Assembly: GCA_964650405.1 (NCBI GenBank)
Contig: CAZYTO010000043.1
Span: forward strand, 1-25,582
Reading direction: 5' to 3'
Source of the DNA: CAZYTO01 sp964650405
Lineage (GTDB): Bacteria; Acidobacteriota; Thermoanaerobaculia; Gp7-AA8
DNA length: 25,582 bases
In this document: piece after piece, positions 21,902 through 25,582 of the stretch
Layout: every line of letters begins with the position of its first letter
Numbering within the stretch: position 1 is the stretch's first letter
The notes under the pieces: generated by a model
What the model saw: the letters and a program-made list of their open reading frames with translations, nothing else
The model's database searches: none
What the model was told of the DNA's origin: nothing
Program-made: the position numbers and the translations under genes

Positions 21902-24900
21902 TTACTGGCCTTTAATGTATACCGGATCTCCGGTCGTATTATCGACTATAGAACCGTACGCATAAACGCGACCGATTCCGCCCACGGCTTGCACGGTGAC
22001 CCGTCCCCCGAAGAGCGGCCCGGCCACGATTCCCGTGAGCGGAACCTGGGTGACGCCGTGCGCGGCCAGGGTCACGTCCTGCCGCCCCAGCTCGTTCCCG
22101 GCCGGTCCGTAGACGAGGATGCGCGCGGTGACCGCTGCATTGTTCGTCTCCAAGAGGCCGATGTTCGTGCGGAATGCCGCTGAGTTTTCCACGTGGGCGA
22201 TCACCGCGTCCTGGAACGGGCCGGCGCCGATTCCCTGCGCCACGGGATCGATGCCGACGCCGTAGCTGCCGTTGCCGCCGGCGGTCCAGGTGCGCGAGGC
22301 GTAGAAGACGCTGAAGGCACCGTCCAGCGAGACGACGGCCAGGCCGCTCGCGCCGCCCAGCGACGGGAGCACGTCGTCCAGGCGCAGGGTCTGCCCGGCG
22401 GCGACGGTCTGCACCGGCGCCGGGCCGTTCGGCTCGAGACGCACGGCCACCTGCCGCGGTCCGCCGGAGACGTTGGCGATGGTGAGGTCGGTGCGCCACT
22501 CGGTGCCGTTCACGCCCGCCGAATGGATCACGGGGAGGACGAGCGAGAAGACGACGGGCGGCTCGGCCACGACCCGGTTGTGCGGAATGCCGCTGATGTA
22601 GACGGCATCGCCGGAATGGTTGTCGACAACCGAGGCGTATCCCACGATGCGCGCCTCCCCGCTGAGCACCTGCAGCGCCGCGCGGGCCAGGCCGGGGAAG
22701 GTGACCAGGGTCTGGGTGTGCTGGAAGGGGACGATGGTCCAGTCGTTCTGCCCGAGCTGCGCGCCGAGGGCGTCGTAGAACGTCGCGCGGACGGCGCCGC
22801 CGCTGCCACTGACTTCGCTGAAGCCGAGGTTGGTGCGGTAGTCCGCGTCGCTGCGCAAGGCCGGCAGTTCTTCGAACAGGGCCGGGTCGCCGCCGCCGGC
22901 TGCGTCGTCCGTCTTAACGCTCGGAATCGACTGGCCGTACGTTCCGCCGGACGGCGCCGTGGTGTAAGTGCGGCTGGTGACGATGAGAGCGTTCGGGTCG
23001 CCGACGATGTCGAGATTGCCGGTGCCGGTCGTCTCCATGGTGTGTCCGACGATGTCGCTGAGCGTCACGGCCTGCTGCGGGGCCAGCTCGACGTTCACCG
23101 CGGCGAAGCTCGACCAGCCGTCCTGGCCGCTCGGGGTGAAGACGAGCGACGCGGTCTGCGACTGGTTGCCGCGGTTGAACAGATAGACGTCGGTGACGTA
23201 GTCCGTGCCATTCGCGCCGGTGGCGTGGGCGACGGCGGGGAGGAAGAGCCGCGGGGCCAGGGAGGACGGCCGCACGCTGGACGGCGTGTCGCCGGCGAAG
23301 CGGATGCGGAGCGACCAGGAGCGCACCGAGCCGCTGTCACGCGGGCGGAGGTCCTGGACGATCAGCTTCCACTCGCCCGCGGCCGGCTTGCCGTGGAAGA
23401 CGTCGAGGGGCGTGACGGTGGGCGCGTCGAGGCCGAAGGTGGCGCGCACGTTGGGGGCGCGATCGAGCGACGGCTGCTTCAGGAATGCGCTCGTGCCGTC
23501 CGGACCGACGATCTGCAGTTGAAGGTCGCCGCGCGAGGTGTGCTGGATGTCGACGTCGACGTAGAGCAGGTCGATGGACCGCGGATCGGTGACGACGGCT
23601 CTCAGCGTGAGCCCGGCCGAGGTGTTGTCGGGAATGGACCCGCCCTCGTCGTTGGGCGGGATGACGGTCAGCTCGCCGTGCGGGGAGAGGCTGCAGTCGG
23701 ACGGCTGGAGGATGCCGCGGGTGGTCATGGCGCTGCAGATGACCTGCAGGTTCGCACCGCCGTTGAGCTCCGCGTCGGCGGCCAGGAGCATCCTGCCCAT
23801 GGTGGCGTAGGTGGGATTGGGCGGCACGCCGAACGTGCCCTCGAGGATGGTCGTATCGGCCATGCGCTTGCCGGCATCGACACCGAGGCGCGCCGTCATG
23901 GCCATGAAGATCTCGCGGAGCGCCGAAGACCAGATCTCGCCGTTCTTGTGCTCTGTGCCGGAGTCGTCGCTGTCAATGTAGTCCGCCATCGTCTTCGTGC
24001 CGTCGACGCGGCGGAGGCAGTCGGCGCCCGGCGGATAGCTGCAGTTCTCCGAGGGGTTGTCGCCGCCGGAGCGGGCATCCCAGTCGGCGATGCAGAACGC
24101 ATCGCGGCCGGAAGCTACGGTGGCCTTATAGGTCTGCGAGAACGCCCAATAGTCGGCAAAGCCTTCGCCGATGGCGGGAGGTGGTGACGACGACGGCCCG
24201 GTGAAAGTCGATGGCGCGATCCAGTCCTGGATGGCGTGCCCGAACTCATGGAGGACGATGTCGCTGTCCTCGGCATCATCCGTGCCGCCGTCGCCGAAGA
24301 GGAGCTGCCCCTGCCCGGGAGTGACGACGCGCAGGTAGAACGAGTTGTCCTGGCCGTTGAGGGCGTGGGGGTCGCACGGGAGCTGGTAGTTGACGAGCCT
24401 GCGCGTGCCGCTGTAGCCGAGCGAGATGAGGTATTTCTGGGCGCGGTCGATCTGGAAGTAGGCGTTCACTTCTTCGAACTGGGGCTGGCTGCGGTCGAAG
24501 AGGAGCGGCTGGGACGCATCCGCCGGCGTAGGCGACGGGCCGTCGATGTTGGTGATGGCGATGTACGGCCCGGCCAGGGGACCGCTCGGCTGGAGGTTGT
24601 CGAGATCGACGATGGAGTAGGCGGCATCGGGCACGGCGCCGGCGGCGTTGTTCTGGTCGGCGAGATCCGGACGATTGAGCTTGGCCACGGGATTGACGTC
24701 GAAGACGCGCGCCTGCACACGCGAGAACAGGGCCTCGGAACGAAGCAGCGCGCCCGTCGAGGCATCGACGTAGTGGGCGTACGGCTCGTGCAGTTTCTCT
24801 TCGACGATCACCCGCCACACCGGTCTTGCCACACCGTTGTCGTTCAAGGCGACCATCCGCTGGTCGACGATCACGCCCGGCGGCACGGCGTTCGCGACGG

Positions 24901-25156
24901 CGCTCGCTTCCAGCATGCGGCGCGGCACATGCGGCTGCGGCGCAGCGAGCGCGCGGTACGTCTCGTGGACGCTGCCGTCGCGGTCCACGCGCTCGATCAC
25001 GCCGCCGCCCACGACCTCCAGGCCGTCGACGATCTGCGTGTAGTGACGCCACGCGGCGCGGAGCGAGTGGCGGGTCCAGTCGAGACGCAGGCCGTCGTCC
25101 GCCCTGACCGACAATGCGACGAGGAGCACTAAGAGAGCTGTGAGCCGGCGAGCCAT
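21902..25156 (-). CDS. Secreted M36 (fungalysin)-like zinc metallopeptidase with P domain and tandem beta modules
   Basis: A 1084-aa secreted protein. A signal peptide (RRLTALLVLLVALSVRA) precedes an FTP/PepSY-like pro-region (about 20-200, with VWRVIVEEKLHEPYAHYVDA). The gluzincin domain has DIVLHEFGHAIQDW (299-312) and the third ligand Glu331 in IGEGFADYWAF. Residues about 510-650 form a proprotein-convertase-type P domain (IDLLYVDVDIQHTSRGDLQL, then EWKLIVQDLRPRDSGSVRSW). The last ~420 residues are four beta modules in an A-B-A-B order. A modules have GANGTDYVTDVYLFN or GVNGTEWRTDLTIAN; B modules have YRTNLGFSEV or FRTNIGLLET. This M36-P-module layout is common in secreted peptidases of Acidobacteriota. 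It probably degrades extracellular protein. The plus-strand 664-codon frame opposite it is a shadow. Confidence 0.92.
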   Translation of the reverse strand: MARRLTALLVLLVALSVRADDGLRLDWTRHSLRAAWRHYTQIVDGLEVVGGGVIERVDRDGSVHETYRALAAPQPHVPRRMLEASAVANAVPPGVIVDQRMVALNDNGVARPVWRVIVEEKLHEPYAHYVDASTGALLRSEALFSRVQARVFDVNPVAKLNRPDLADQNNAAGAVPDAAYSIVDLDNLQPSGPLAGPYIAITNIDGPSPTPADASQPLLFDRSQPQFEEVNAYFQIDRAQKYLISLGYSGTRRLVNYQLPCDPHALNGQDNSFYLRVVTPGQGQLLFGDGGTDDAEDSDIVLHEFGHAIQDWIAPSTFTGPSSSPPPAIGEGFADYWAFSQTYKATVASGRDAFCIADWDARSGGDNPSENCSYPPGADCLRRVDGTKTMADYIDSDDSGTEHKNGEIWSSALREIFMAMTARLGVDAGKRMADTTILEGTFGVPPNPTYATMGRMLLAADAELNGGANLQVICSAMTTRGILQPSDCSLSPHGELTVIPPNDEGGSIPDNTSAGLTLRAVVTDPRSIDLLYVDVDIQHTSRGDLQLQIVGPDGTSAFLKQPSLDRAPNVRATFGLDAPTVTPLDVFHGKPAAGEWKLIVQDLRPRDSGSVRSWSLRIRFAGDTPSSVRPSSLAPRLFLPAVAHATGANGTDYVTDVYLFNRGNQSQTASLVFTPSGQDGWSSFAAVNVELAPQQAVTLSDIVGHTMETTGTGNLDIVGDPNALIVTSRTYTTAPSGGTYGQSIPSVKTDDAAGGGDPALFEELPALRSDADYRTNLGFSEVSGSGGAVRATFYDALGAQLGQNDWTIVPFQHTQTLVTFPGLARAALQVLSGEARIVGYASVVDNHSGDAVYISGIPHNRVVAEPPVVFSLVLPVIHSAGVNGTEWRTDLTIANVSGGPRQVAVRLEPNGPAPVQTVAAGQTLRLDDVLPSLGGASGLAVVSLDGAFSVFYASRTWTAGGNGSYGVGIDPVAQGIGAGPFQDAVIAHVENSAAFRTNIGLLETNNAAVTARILVYGPAGNELGRQDVTLAAHGVTQVPLTGIVAGPLFGGRVTVQAVGGIGRVYAYGSIVDNTTGDPVYIKGQ

Positions 25157-25221
25157 GCGCTTGTTACGCAGCGGAACGCGGGGGCGTTACGCGGCACTCC
25201 CGCGTTCCGGTTTGGTCAGCA

Positions 25222-25380
25222 CACCACACACCCATTCCTCAGGACGATTGGGCTTGTCCCCGTCCCCTCACCCCGTCCCCTCCGCGCTGACTGCTTCGAA
25301 TCCGATTTGGATCTGCGCGAGATTGCGCGCTCCGCGGCCGACCCTCTCCCGGTGGGAGAGGGTGGTTCATCGCGATGCCC
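25222..25380 (+). repeat. 159-bp tandem unit containing interspersed repeat copy 4
   Basis: It starts CACCACACACCCATTC, includes GACGATTGGGCTTGTCCC, and contains repeat copy 4 (25262-25370) with CCCTCTCCCGGTGGGAGAGGG. The next unit begins at 25381. The two units are nearly identical in the copy region, so the tandem duplication is recent. Confidence 0.85.
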
Positions 25381-25528
25381 CACCACACACCCATCCGTTC
25401 ATGACGATTGGGCTTGTCCCGTCCCCTCACCCCGGCCCCTCCGCGCTGACTGCTTCGAATCCGATTTGGATCTGCGCGAGATTGCGCGCTCCGCGGCCGA
25501 CCCTCTCCCGGTGGGAGAGGGTGGCGCC
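25381..25528 (+). repeat. Second tandem unit containing interspersed repeat copy 5
   Basis: It begins CACCACACACCCATCC and repeats the previous unit at a 159-base period with few changes. Copy 5 is at 25423-25528. The remaining 54 bases to the window edge hold no recognisable feature. Confidence 0.85.
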
Positions 25529-25582
25529 TAACTAGTTCCTGTCCTTGGCGTGCGTAAATGCAAGAAGATAAAGACAGATAAG

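Noticed and set aside
22193..24187. A 664-codon plus-strand frame opposite the M36 peptidase
   Set aside because: Low-complexity composition and no motif; the minus-strand peptidase has a zinc site, P domain and signal peptide.

Overview
The window is GC-rich (roughly 60-65% by eye), gene-dense bacterial DNA with many interspersed intergenic repeats. A giant secreted protein built of carboxypeptidase-regulatory-like beta modules, an M36-type secreted metallopeptidase with tandem C-terminal beta modules, an ECF-type sigma factor and a PDZ/multi-TM protein together suggest Acidobacteriota (perhaps Thermoanaerobaculia-like). That placement is inference: no rRNA, tRNA or taxonomic marker gene is present.

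Layout. (1) 1-2007: the 5' part of a minus-strand PDZ/membrane protein, a repeat-filled gap, and a TIGR02757/DUF2400 protein with a probable Fe-S cluster motif. (2) 2184-5903, all minus: an ECF sigma factor overlapping a small single-TM protein, then a three-gene unit (unknown 202-aa protein, protealysin-like M4 metallopeptidase, unknown 105-aa protein), none with a signal peptide. The sigma gene and the three-gene unit carry the same 40-nt leader block, which suggests shared control. (3) 5981-6800: a 21-bp repeat array that appears to encode an IHGSPxx heptapeptide-repeat protein interrupted by an in-frame stop, followed by two hairpin-type repeats. (4) 6804-11190, plus: a degenerate GT51-like membrane protein with an unknown partner, then a cassette of a trypsin-like protein with Glu at the catalytic His position, a PD-(D/E)xK nuclease-like protein (8-nt overlap) and a SIR2-family protein. 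Its codon use looks less GC-biased than its surroundings. This is the best candidate for an uncharacterised, possibly defence-related, system. (5) 11210-14280: an XRE regulator divergent from an HTH/RHH-like DNA-binding protein, an aspartyl-protease/partner pair, and the remains of a second HTH gene copy split around a hairpin repeat and an outer-membrane beta-barrel gene. (6) 14383-15807: a Schlafen/AlbA_2 plus HATPase-like regulator. (7) 16132-25156: the giant secreted beta-module protein, a small secreted Ig-like protein, an unknown coiled-coil-like protein and the M36 peptidase.

Repeats are a major theme. A ~115-bp family ending in a CCCTCTCCC/GGGAGAGGG hairpin has five copies (752, 945, 20207, 25262, 25423). 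GCGAATAA-type octamer arrays lie at 1096 and 21035-21217. Three long inverted repeats of purine-rich arms sit at 2071, 6613 and 13251. Long antisense reading frames opposite the big genes were treated as shadows.
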